From NCBI GenBank assembly GCA_022823305.1, contig JAJDXK010000044.1, positions 1 to 64,000 of the forward strand: a stretch of 64,000 nucleotides of DNA, read 5' to 3'. This document shows positions 57,103 to 64,000 of the stretch, piece after piece (the first letter of the stretch is position 1; each line of letters opens with the position of its first letter). Below the pieces are notes generated by a model that saw nothing but the letters and a program-made list of their open reading frames with translations, was not told the origin of the DNA and did no database searches. The stretch comes from Alphaproteobacteria bacterium (GTDB lineage: Bacteria > Pseudomonadota > Alphaproteobacteria > UBA828). The position numbers were made by a program, and so were the translations under genes.

Positions 57103-58311
57103 TCAGCGTGCTCCGCGCGCGTCCCGCGCAACGTCCCCGAGCCCGCGCCGCGCGCGCTGCTCGATCAGATCGAGGATCACGCCTGCGGCCCGTTCGCTCG
57201 GCGCCCGCCCGCCGCGCCCGAGCCGCGTGGCGATCTCGCGGAAGCTCCGTGTCTGCTCGTCGCGGCGCCCGGAATCGCGCAGCAGCTCCTCCAGCGCCGG
57301 CACCAGGCGGCGGGGGGTGCAGTCGCGCTGCACGAACTCCGGCGCCGCCCGGCGCCCGGCGATGATGTTGGGCATGGCGATGTGCTTCACCAGCAGCACG
57401 CGCCGGGCGATCGCCGCGCTCAGCGGGTTGACCCGGTAGCAGACGATCATGGGCACGTGGGCGAGCGCGAGCTCCAGCGTCGCCATGCCGGAGACGGTGA
57501 GCGCCGCGTCGCTGGCGGCGAAGGCGGCGTACTTCTCCACCTTGCCCTCCACCACGGTCGCGGGCGCACCCCACGCGGCGCTCGCGGCGGCGACGGCGTC
57601 GCGGTGCAGCGGCAGGGTCGGCACCAGGATTTGGAGGCCCTCGATGCGCCCGGCCAGCGCGCGCACCGTCGCCGCGAACACCGGCTCGAGCCGGCGCAGC
57701 TCGCTGGCGCGGCTCCCCGGCAGCACGGCGAGCACCGGCTGGTCGGGCCGGATGCCGTGGCGGCGGCGAAAGTCCGGCCCGTCGGCCTCCTCGATCGGCT
57801 CCTCCAGCAGGGGGTGGCCGACGAAGCTCGCGTCCAGGCCCTCCGCCTCGAAGTAGGGCGGCTCGAAGGGGAAGAGGCAGAGCACGTGGTCGAGGTAGCG
57901 CGCGACCTCCGCCGCGCGGCCCGGCCGGTAGGCCCAGACCGTGGGCGCGACGTAGTGGACCAGGGGGAAGCCCGCGCCCTTCAGCCTGCGCGCCACGCGG
58001 AGCGCGAACCCCGGCACGTCCACCGAGACGAAGGCCACCGGGCCGAGACGCCGCGCGGTGCGCGCCGTGGCCCTGATGCGCCGGAGCAGGCGCGGTATGT
58101 GCGGCCCGACCTCCAGGAACCCCATCAGGGAGAGCTCGGTGTAGGGGAACTGGCTCTCCAGACCCTGCTCCGCCATCATCGGACCGCCGATGCCGGCGAA
58201 GCGCACGTTATCGCCGCTGCGCCGCCTGAGCGCCGCCATCAGGCGGGAGGCGATGAGGTCGCCGGAGGGCTCGCCGGCGATCAGGAAGATCAGCGGCGCG
58301 GGGCGCTCCAT
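57103..58311 (-). CDS. lpxB: Lipid-A-disaccharide synthase LpxB
   Basis: 402 residues. It joins UDP-2,3-diacylglucosamine and lipid X to make the lipid A disaccharide. Hallmarks: FLIAGEPSGDLIASRLMAAL, GIGGPMMAEQGLES, LMGFLEVGPHIPRLLRRI, VDVPGFALRVARRLK, VHYVAPTVWAYRPGRA, LPGSRASELRRLEP (GSR motif) and VSGMATLELALAHVPMIVCYR. The start MERPAPLIFLIAG is 8 bp after the lpxI stop. It is a GT19 peripheral membrane enzyme, and the order lpxA-lpxI-lpxB supports the assignment. Confidence 0.95.
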   Translation of the reverse strand: MERPAPLIFLIAGEPSGDLIASRLMAALRRRSGDNVRFAGIGGPMMAEQGLESQFPYTELSLMGFLEVGPHIPRLLRRIRATARTARRLGPVAFVSVDVPGFALRVARRLKGAGFPLVHYVAPTVWAYRPGRAAEVARYLDHVLCLFPFEPPYFEAEGLDASFVGHPLLEEPIEEADGPDFRRRHGIRPDQPVLAVLPGSRASELRRLEPVFAATVRALAGRIEGLQILVPTLPLHRDAVAAASAAWGAPATVVEGKVEKYAAFAASDAALTVSGMATLELALAHVPMIVCYRVNPLSAAIARRVLLVKHIAMPNIIAGRRAAPEFVQRDCTPRRLVPALEELLRDSGRRDEQTRSFREIATRLGRGGRAPSERAAGVILDLIEQRARRGLGDVARDARGAR

Positions 58312-58319
58312 CCCCGCCG

Positions 58320-59141
58320 TCAGCCCACGCCGACCACGAACACGCCGTGCTCGTCGGCGCGCGCGACCGCCTTGGCCCGCTCCAGGATCAGGGTCTCGCC
58401 GGCCTCGACGGCGACGCCGCTGAAGCCGGCTTCGGCAAGCCGCTCGATGGTGGTCACACCGATCGTCGGCAGGTCGGTCCTGCGCTCCTGGCCCGGCTTC
58501 TTCACCTTGACCAGCACCGCGCCCGGCCCCGTCTGCTGCAACGCGGCGCAGCGTGCGATCAGCGCGTCGGTCCCTTCCGCCCCCTCGACGCCCAGCACGC
58601 GGCCGCCCTGCACCACCACCGCCTGCCCGATGTCCTGGGCGCCCAGCGTCCGCGCCGCCTCGACGCCGATGGCGATGTCGCGCTCGGCCTCGGCATCCGG
58701 TGCGCGCCGGCCGATCACGCCCTCGGGCGCCCTCAGCGTCGCGATCAGGTCGTCGGCGCCCACCACGGTGAAGCCTTCTCGCTCGAGCTCGTCGACCACC
58801 AGCGAGAGCAGCGCGTCGTCGCCCTTGTTCTTCACGCCCGCGATGCGCCCGACGAGGCGCATGCCGCGCAGGTCGAGCTTGAGGGTGGAGAAGGAGGGCC
58901 GGCGGATCGCGCCGGCCAGCACCACCTCCTGGCAGCCGAACTGCCTCAGCGCCTTGAGCAGGGCGCCGACCGCGCCGAGCCCGAGCCAGCGGTGGGGGAC
59001 GCCCTCGCAGGTCGCGGGATCGGTCTCGCCCTCGAAGGCGATGACCAGCACCTCGCGGCCCTCGTCCCGGCACGCCCGTGCAATGAGTCCCGGCAGCCGT
59101 CCCCCGCCGGCCAGGATTCCAATGCTACTCGCCGCCATCAT
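58320..59141 (-). CDS. lpxI: UDP-2,3-diacylglucosamine pyrophosphatase LpxI
   Basis: 273 residues. It is the alphaproteobacterial alternative to LpxH. The N-terminal domain begins [26 protein letters not shown]; the C-terminal DUF1009 domain holds [30 protein letters not shown], then [26 protein letters not shown], then [42 protein letters not shown]. It cleaves UDP-2,3-diacylglucosamine to lipid X by attack at the alpha phosphate. Its start overlaps lpxA by 17 bp. Together with lpxA and lpxB it forms the lipid A block, and its presence supports an alphaproteobacterial origin. Confidence 0.93.
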   Translation of the reverse strand: MMAASSIGILAGGGRLPGLIARACRDEGREVLVIAFEGETDPATCEGVPHRWLGLGAVGALLKALRQFGCQEVVLAGAIRRPSFSTLKLDLRGMRLVGRIAGVKNKGDDALLSLVVDELEREGFTVVGADDLIATLRAPEGVIGRRAPDAEAERDIAIGVEAARTLGAQDIGQAVVVQGGRVLGVEGAEGTDALIARCAALQQTGPGAVLVKVKKPGQERRTDLPTIGVTTIERLAEAGFSGVAVEAGETLILERAKAVARADEHGVFVVGVG

Positions 59142-59925
59142 CCCGCGGCTGGCAGATCGGGCGCTCGCCGTCGACCCGCATGAAGTCGACGATGTCCATC
59201 ACCGGCTCGTTGCTCCCGAACAGCTCGGCGACGTCGGCGAGACGCTCGATCAGCGTCCCCTCCTGGGCGAAGAGCAGACGGAAGGCACGTCTGAGGTCGT
59301 GGACGGTGTCGCGGGTGAAGCCGCGTCGCCTGAGGCCGATCAGGTTGAGGCCGGTGAGCCGCGCCCGGTCGCCCATGGCCGAGCCGTAGGGGATGATGTC
59401 GTTCTCGACTCCGGACATGCCGCCGATGATCGCGTGCCGGCCGATGCGGACGAACTGATGGATCCCTGAAAGGCCGCCGAGAATGGCCCAGTCGCCGACC
59501 GTCACATGACCGCCCAGCGAGGCGTTGTTGGCCATGACCACGTGGTCGCCCACGGTGCAGTCGTGGGCGACGTGGGTTGCGATCATGAACAGGCAGTTGC
59601 TGCCGACGCGCGTGAGCATGCGCCCGTGGGGCGTGCCCGGGCTCATGGTGACGTGCTCGCGGATGACGTTGTCGGCGCCGATCTCCAGCCGCGAGGGCTC
59701 GCCCCGGTACTTGGTGTCCTGAGGCGGGTGGCCGATCGAGGCGAAGGGGTAGATGCTGGTGCGCGGGCCAACGGTCGTGCGGCCCGCGACGACGGCGTGC
59801 GAGACCAGCCGCACGCCTGCGCCGAGGACGACGTGCTCCCCTACCATGCAGTAGGGGCCGATGCTGACGCCCTCGCCGAGCTCGGCGCCGGGCTCGACAA
59901 TCGCGGTGGGGTGAATCTCTGCCAC
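59125..59925 (-). CDS. lpxA: UDP-N-acetylglucosamine acyltransferase LpxA
   Basis: 266 residues of left-handed beta-helix hexapeptide repeats (for example [54 protein letters not shown]). The catalytic His lies in the [16 protein letters not shown] region. It performs the first committed step of lipid A biosynthesis. It overlaps lpxI and is separated from fabZ by one base. The C-terminal helical domain is [25 protein letters not shown], as in LpxA. Confidence 0.95.
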   Translation of the reverse strand: MAEIHPTAIVEPGAELGEGVSIGPYCMVGEHVVLGAGVRLVSHAVVAGRTTVGPRTSIYPFASIGHPPQDTKYRGEPSRLEIGADNVIREHVTMSPGTPHGRMLTRVGSNCLFMIATHVAHDCTVGDHVVMANNASLGGHVTVGDWAILGGLSGIHQFVRIGRHAIIGGMSGVENDIIPYGSAMGDRARLTGLNLIGLRRRGFTRDTVHDLRRAFRLLFAQEGTLIERLADVAELFGSNEPVMDIVDFMRVDGERPICQPRDDGGE

Positions 59926-59926
59926 G

Positions 59927-60397
59927 TCAGGTGTCTTCCAGGATCATTGCCGAATAGGTCGCCTGCGCGACCGTCTGGTCCTCCACCGCGGCGCGCGCCG
60001 TGAACTTCCACACGTTGCGGCGGTGGTGCTTCTTGGTCACGTGGATGAAGAGCTGGTCGCCCGGCACCACCGGGCGGCGGAAGCGGCAGTCGTCCACCGA
60101 CATGAAGTAAACCAGCTTGCCTGCCATCGCAGGCCCCAGAGTCGCCACCACGAGCACGGCCGCAGTCTGCGCCATCGATTCGATGATCAGCACCCCCGGC
60201 ATGACCGGGCGGCGCGGGAAATGGCCGTGAAAGTAGGACTCGTTGATGGAGACGTTCTTGATGCCGGTCGCCTTCTCGTCGGGAACCACGTCGACGACGC
60301 GGTCGATCATGAGGAAGGGGTAACGGTGGGGGATCGCATGGAGGATCTCCTCGATGTCCATGCGTTCCACGGTCTTGATTTCCGCCACGTCGTTCAT
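59927..60397 (-). CDS. fabZ: 3-hydroxyacyl-ACP dehydratase FabZ
   Basis: 156 residues from ATG at 60397 ([19 protein letters not shown]), which overlaps the lpxD stop. Hot-dog fold motifs: [14 protein letters not shown], the catalytic His in [15 protein letters not shown] with the Glu in [11 protein letters not shown], and [20 protein letters not shown]. It dehydrates 3-hydroxyacyl-ACP during fatty acid elongation and competes with LpxA/LpxD for hydroxyacyl-ACP, which explains its place in the lpx operon. Confidence 0.95.
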   Translation of the reverse strand: MNDVAEIKTVERMDIEEILHAIPHRYPFLMIDRVVDVVPDEKATGIKNVSINESYFHGHFPRRPVMPGVLIIESMAQTAAVLVVATLGPAMAGKLVYFMSVDDCRFRRPVVPGDQLFIHVTKKHHRRNVWKFTARAAVEDQTVAQATYSAMILEDT

Positions 60398-61422
60398 TTC
60401 GGGGTCGCCTTGCTCTTCGCCATCCGCGCGAGAACCGCGCTCTGCCGGTGCCACTGCCGGATCGGCACGGCGGGCGTGCCGCCCATGGTCGCGCCCGGCT
60501 CGATGTCCTTGACCACGCCGGACTGGCCGGCGATGCGCGCGCCGTCGCCGACCGCGAGGTGGCCGGACACGGCCACCTGGCCCCCGATCAGGACGAAATC
60601 GCCGATCGAGACGCTGCCGGCGAAGGCCGTCTGCGCGGCGACCACCGAGCCCCGTCCGATGCGGACGTTGTGGGCAACCTGCACCAGATTGTCGAGCCGG
60701 CAGCCCTGGCCGATCACCGTGTCGGGGCCGGAGCCGCGGTCGATGGTGGTGTTGGCGCCGATCTCGACATCGTCCCCGATCAGCACGCGGCCGAGCTGGG
60801 GGACGCTCACGTGGCCCTGCGGGTCGAGCGCGAAGCCGAACCCCTCCTGGCCGATGCAGACGCCGGGGAAGATCGAGACCCGCGCGCCGATCAGGCAGTG
60901 GCTGAGCGATGCGCCGGCCCCGACTTGCGTGTCGTCGCCGATCTCGACGGCGGGTCCGATCACGACATTGGCGCCGATCAGACAGCGAGAGCCGATGCGG
61001 GTGCCGGCGGCGATCACGGCACCGGCCTCGATCCGGCAGCCGTCCCCGAGCTCGGCCTCGGCATCGATCACCGCCGCCGGGTGCACGCCCGGCTCCGGCG
61101 CCGGGGTGGGATAGAACATGGCGGCCGCCAGCGCGTAGGCCTTGTAGGGGGCCTCGCTGGTCAGCACCGCCACACCCGGCGGCGCCCGGTGGGCGAGCTC
61201 GGCGGGCGCGATGCAGGCGCCGGCACGGCAGGCGGTGAACGCGTCCACGTACTTGCGGTTGTCGAGGAAGCTCAGGTGCTGCGCTTGCGCCTTGCCGATC
61301 GGGGCCACGTCGGAGAGCCGCATCGCAGGGTCGGCATCCGCCGCGAGTGACGCCCCGGTCGCCTCGGCGATCTCGGCAAGCGTGAACGGCCCTGCCAAGG
61401 CGAAGAATCGCGGATCGGGCAT
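60394..61422 (-). CDS. lpxD: UDP-3-O-acylglucosamine N-acyltransferase LpxD
   Basis: 342 residues. An N-terminal uridine-binding domain (residues about 1-100: [39 protein letters not shown]) is followed by a long hexapeptide beta-helix ([35 protein letters not shown]). The catalytic His lies in the [19 protein letters not shown] segment. ATG overlaps the skp stop. It adds the N-linked hydroxyacyl chain in lipid A assembly. C-terminal [14 protein letters not shown] is the usual short helix. Confidence 0.95.
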   Translation of the reverse strand: MPDPRFFALAGPFTLAEIAEATGASLAADADPAMRLSDVAPIGKAQAQHLSFLDNRKYVDAFTACRAGACIAPAELAHRAPPGVAVLTSEAPYKAYALAAAMFYPTPAPEPGVHPAAVIDAEAELGDGCRIEAGAVIAAGTRIGSRCLIGANVVIGPAVEIGDDTQVGAGASLSHCLIGARVSIFPGVCIGQEGFGFALDPQGHVSVPQLGRVLIGDDVEIGANTTIDRGSGPDTVIGQGCRLDNLVQVAHNVRIGRGSVVAAQTAFAGSVSIGDFVLIGGQVAVSGHLAVGDGARIAGQSGVVKDIEPGATMGGTPAVPIRQWHRQSAVLARMAKSKATPK

Positions 61423-61979
61423 CAGCTCTCGTCGAAGGTCAGCTCGATCTCGGGATACGCCTCGTTCAACCGTTCGATCACGAGGTCGGTCAGATCGAAC
61501 TCGGCGGCGGCGAACAGCGCCTCCTGGACCGGCAGCACGAGGTCGAAGCCGCGCCCTTCCGCCACCTCGGCGACCACGGTGTCGAGGGCCTCGCGGAAGC
61601 GCAGCTCGCCCATCTGGATCGCGCGCTGCAGACCGTCGACGCGGGCCTTGGCCTGGCGATCGGCCTCCTGCAGTTCGGCATTGAACTGGCGCTGGCGCTC
61701 CTCCAGCGCGGCGGGCGCAAGCAGTGTCTGCTGCCGCTCGAGCTCGTCCCGCACGGCGCCCAGCCGCTCCGCCTCCTGCCGGTTGAATACCTGGAACTCC
61801 TGGCGCTTCGCTTCGCCCTGGGCCCTGATGGAGTGGACTGCCGACGACTGGTCGATGATCCGTGCCATCTCGATGATGGCGACGCGCGTCCCGTGCTCCT
61901 CCGCCGAGACGCCGCCGCCACCGGCGACACAGGCGAAGGCGAGCGCGAGCGCAAGCCCGAGACGTTTCCATCGCGGCAT
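61422..61979 (-). CDS. OmpH/Skp family periplasmic chaperone
   Basis: 185 residues. Signal peptide [26 protein letters not shown] is followed by a conserved [16 protein letters not shown] strand. A long charged coiled-coil of about 90 residues follows ([20 protein letters not shown] to [15 protein letters not shown]), then a short C-terminal beta/helix part ([17 protein letters not shown]). Skp-like proteins bind unfolded outer-membrane proteins as a trimer and hand them to BamA. The gene overlaps lpxD by one base and follows bamA by 2 bp, the standard bamA-skp-lpxD order. Confidence 0.92.
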   Translation of the reverse strand: MPRWKRLGLALALAFACVAGGGGVSAEEHGTRVAIIEMARIIDQSSAVHSIRAQGEAKRQEFQVFNRQEAERLGAVRDELERQQTLLAPAALEERQRQFNAELQEADRQAKARVDGLQRAIQMGELRFREALDTVVAEVAEGRGFDLVLPVQEALFAAAEFDLTDLVIERLNEAYPEIELTFDES

Positions 61980-61981
61980 GT

Positions 61982-64000
61982 CTAGAACCTCGTTCCGAAG
62001 CTGAAGCGGAAGTCCTCGGTGCGGTCGAAATCTTCCTTCAGCAGGGCCCGCGAGAAGTCGAGCCGGATCGGCCCGAGCGGCGAGCGGAAGTTGACGCCGA
62101 CTCCGACCGAAAGGCGCAGCGAGCCCTCCTCGAGGATGTCGTCGCCGGTATCGTCGGTCTCGGCGAGGCTGCCCATTTCGGTGAAGGTCGATCCGCGCAG
62201 GTCGAGCTCCTCGCCGATGCCGAGGGGGAAGCTCAGGTCGCCGGTCAGGGTGTAGAACACGTTGCCGCCCAGCGCATCGCGCGTATTCGCATCGCGCGGG
62301 CCGACGCCGCTCGGCTCGAAGCCGCGCAGCCTGCGCCCGCCGAGGAAGAAGCGGTCGGTGATCCGCACGTCCTCGCTGTCGAGGCCGACGATATGGCCGC
62401 TGCGGGTGAGCCCGCTCAGCACCCAGCCGTCCGCGATCGAGTAGAAGTGGCCGTAGGTGAGGGTGTGCCTGAGGTACTTGGCGTCGCCGCCGACTCCGGC
62501 GAGCTCCTGCCCGACTCGCGCGAAATACCCGTCGGTCGGCTGGATGCGGCTGTCGCGCAGGTCGTAGTCCAGGGACTGCTGGACGGCCGAGGTGACCGTC
62601 TCTCCCTCCTGAGCCCTGATGAAGCGGGAGGTCGTCAGGCCGACATCGCTGATGTCGTCGCTCTTGAGCGTGTAGCTGACCGAATGGCGCAGCCGCTCCG
62701 CCAGCGGGTAGCCTGCGCGCAGCGCGAAGCCGACGGTCTCGCGGTCGTAGGAGCTCTCGTCCTGCAGGTCGATGGTCCTGCGGAACACGTCGAACCCGGC
62801 GGCGAGGTTGCGGTCCAGGAAATAGGGCTCGGTGAAGCTCAGGTTGATCTCCTGGCGCCGGGACGAGGCGGTGAGTCCGAGCCTGAGATCCTGCCCCCGG
62901 CCCAGCAGGTTGCGCTCGCGAATGGCGATGTCGCCCAAGAGGCCGTCCTGCGAGGAGATGCCCGCGCCGAAGCTGAGCTCGCCGGTGGGAACCTCGGTGA
63001 CCTCCACCGTGAGCACCGAGCGGTCCGGCGCGCTGCCCTCGCTGGTCAGGATCTCGACCCTGTCGAAGAAGCCGAGGTTCAGGATGCGCTGCCGCGAGCG
63101 GCGGATGAGGGCCGAGTTGAAGGCGTCGCCTTCCACCAGCCGGAACTCGCGCCGGATCACCTCGTCCACGGTGCGGACGTTGCCCACGATGTCGATCCGC
63201 TCGATGTAGACACGCGGGCCTTCGCCGATCTCGAAGGTCACGTCGACCGTGACCGCCTCGCGGTTCCGCTCGGTGCGGGGTCTCACGTCGACGAAGGCGT
63301 AGCCCCGGCCGCGCACCGCCTCCGTGAGGGCGAGGACCGTGTCCTCGACCTCGTCCGCGTCGTACCACTCGCCCGACTCGAGCTCGACGACGGGAAAGAG
63401 GGTCTCCGGCGACAGGTCCCTGAGCTCGCTCGTGATGTCGATGCCGTCGAGCCGATAGCGCGGCCCCTCCTCGATCGAGAAGGTGATGACGAAGTCCTCG
63501 CGATCGGGCGCGAGCTCGGCGACGGCCGAGATCACGCGAAAGTCGACGTGGCCGTTGGCGAGGTAGAAGCGCCGCAGCAGCTCCTGGTCGAAGGTGAGGC
63601 GGTCGGGATCGTAGATGTCGGCGGTCGTCGCGAAGCGGTACCAGGCGCTCTCCCGCGTCTGGATCACGTCCCTCAGCGCGCTGTCGCTGAAGCGGCTGTT
63701 GCCGATGAAGTTGATCCGCCGGATGCCGGTAACCGAGCCTTCGTTCACCTCGAACACGAGATCGACGCGGTTCTGCTCGAGCCGGATGACCTTGGGGTCG
63801 ATGGTTGCGGCGAAGCGCCCGCTGCGCCGGTAGACCTCGGTCAGGCGCTGCAGCGCCGCCTGTACCCGCGGCCGCGTGTAGACCACGCGCGGCCGAAGCT
63901 GGATCTCGGCTTCCAGATCGGCGTCCTCCAGCGCGTCGTTGCCCTCGAAGACCACCCGGTTGATGATCGGATTCTCGACCACGCTGACCACGAGGTTGCT
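61982..64000 (-). CDS. bamA: Outer-membrane assembly factor BamA, C-terminal 672 residues (5-prime end outside window)
   Basis: An open frame running off the right edge. Visible are parts of the POTRA repeats (for example [83 protein letters not shown]). Then the C-terminal 16-strand barrel begins with [17 protein letters not shown] and contains the VRGF-like [12 protein letters not shown] loop. The end FRFSFGTRF carries the terminal aromatic of an outer-membrane signal. BamA is the essential insertase for outer-membrane proteins. Missing are the signal peptide and first POTRA region. Confidence 0.97.
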   Translation of the reverse strand, partial: SNLVVSVVENPIINRVVFEGNDALEDADLEAEIQLRPRVVYTRPRVQAALQRLTEVYRRSGRFAATIDPKVIRLEQNRVDLVFEVNEGSVTGIRRINFIGNSRFSDSALRDVIQTRESAWYRFATTADIYDPDRLTFDQELLRRFYLANGHVDFRVISAVAELAPDREDFVITFSIEEGPRYRLDGIDITSELRDLSPETLFPVVELESGEWYDADEVEDTVLALTEAVRGRGYAFVDVRPRTERNREAVTVDVTFEIGEGPRVYIERIDIVGNVRTVDEVIRREFRLVEGDAFNSALIRRSRQRILNLGFFDRVEILTSEGSAPDRSVLTVEVTEVPTGELSFGAGISSQDGLLGDIAIRERNLLGRGQDLRLGLTASSRRQEINLSFTEPYFLDRNLAAGFDVFRRTIDLQDESSYDRETVGFALRAGYPLAERLRHSVSYTLKSDDISDVGLTTSRFIRAQEGETVTSAVQQSLDYDLRDSRIQPTDGYFARVGQELAGVGGDAKYLRHTLTYGHFYSIADGWVLSGLTRSGHIVGLDSEDVRITDRFFLGGRRLRGFEPSGVGPRDANTRDALGGNVFYTLTGDLSFPLGIGEELDLRGSTFTEMGSLAETDDTGDDILEEGSLRLSVGVGVNFRSPLGPIRLDFSRALLKEDFDRTEDFRFSFGTRF

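Noticed and set aside
1-64000. CRISPR arrays, tRNA or rRNA genes, integrases or intact transposases
   Set aside because: No regularly spaced direct repeats, no tRNA cloverleaf-like sequence noticed and no matching protein motifs; the only dispersed repeat found is the two-copy palindromic element.

Overview
The window is about 64 kb of very GC-rich DNA (roughly 70 percent by eye) with dense, often start-stop-overlapping genes. The best taxonomic clue is the right-hand block bamA-skp-lpxD-fabZ-lpxA-lpxI-lpxB, with LpxI rather than LpxH. Together with rarA-crcB-rluA type and N-methylglutamate type amine genes it points to an alphaproteobacterium, probably Rhodospirillales-like or a related order. 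The species cannot be named from the sequence.

Layout. 1-6.3 kb: housekeeping genes (RluA-type pseudouridine synthase fragment, crcB, rarA), cobalamin nucleotide-loop genes (phosphatase, cobS, cobT) and an ABC-2 exporter pair. 6.4-20.9 kb: a coherent amine/amide catabolic locus. The leftward arm carries a FadR-type regulator, a polyamine-type ABC importer and both subunits of an N,N-dimethylformamidase-like iron amidohydrolase. The rightward arm carries an FAD amine dehydrogenase/oxidase-like protein, a glutamine-synthetase-like gamma-glutamylamide ligase, a three-part N-methylglutamate-synthase-like enzyme and an unrecognised 130-residue protein. A roughly 250 bp divergent control region lies between the arms. 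21-22.8 kb: an ERG24/DHCR7-type sterol reductase homologue and a conserved hypothetical. 22.9-26.8 kb: a branched-chain-amino-acid type ABC importer with no livM, followed by an AT-richer gene-poor scar and bacterioferritin. 28.4-40.8 kb: a homoprotocatechuate-type aromatic meta-cleavage cluster (hpaB, hpaD, hpaG-like, hydratase, class II aldolase, MarR regulator) mixed with a molybdopterin oxidoreductase, an NnrS-like protein, a predicted DNA-binding/methyltransferase fusion, a MetE-like protein and a class I amidotransferase.

40.8-44 kb is a sharply AT-richer island holding two overlapping genes: an AAA/ABC-type DUF3696-like ATPase and a TOPRIM/DUF4435-like putative nuclease. I read it as a transferred two-gene ATPase-TOPRIM system, probably phage defence. 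It is related in logic to PARIS, AbiL and OLD but not assignable to one of them by eye. It is the best candidate here for an undescribed system.

44-57 kb: thrC, an M16 peptidase, TusA, a GNAT, YqgE/AlgH, then scavenging-type enzymes (amidase, gamma-glutamyltransferase, an Asp/Glu-racemase-superfamily enzyme, an (R)-amine-transaminase-like protein, a lone hydantoinase B subunit), a double cold-shock-domain protein and a DMT transporter. 57-64 kb: the lipid A / outer-membrane assembly operon, entering bamA, which runs off the window.

Two roughly 120 bp copies of a nested-palindrome intergenic repeat lie at 3.55-3.68 kb and 52.52-52.64 kb. Several strong palindromes lie in control regions. No CRISPR array, tRNA, rRNA, intact transposase or integrase was seen.
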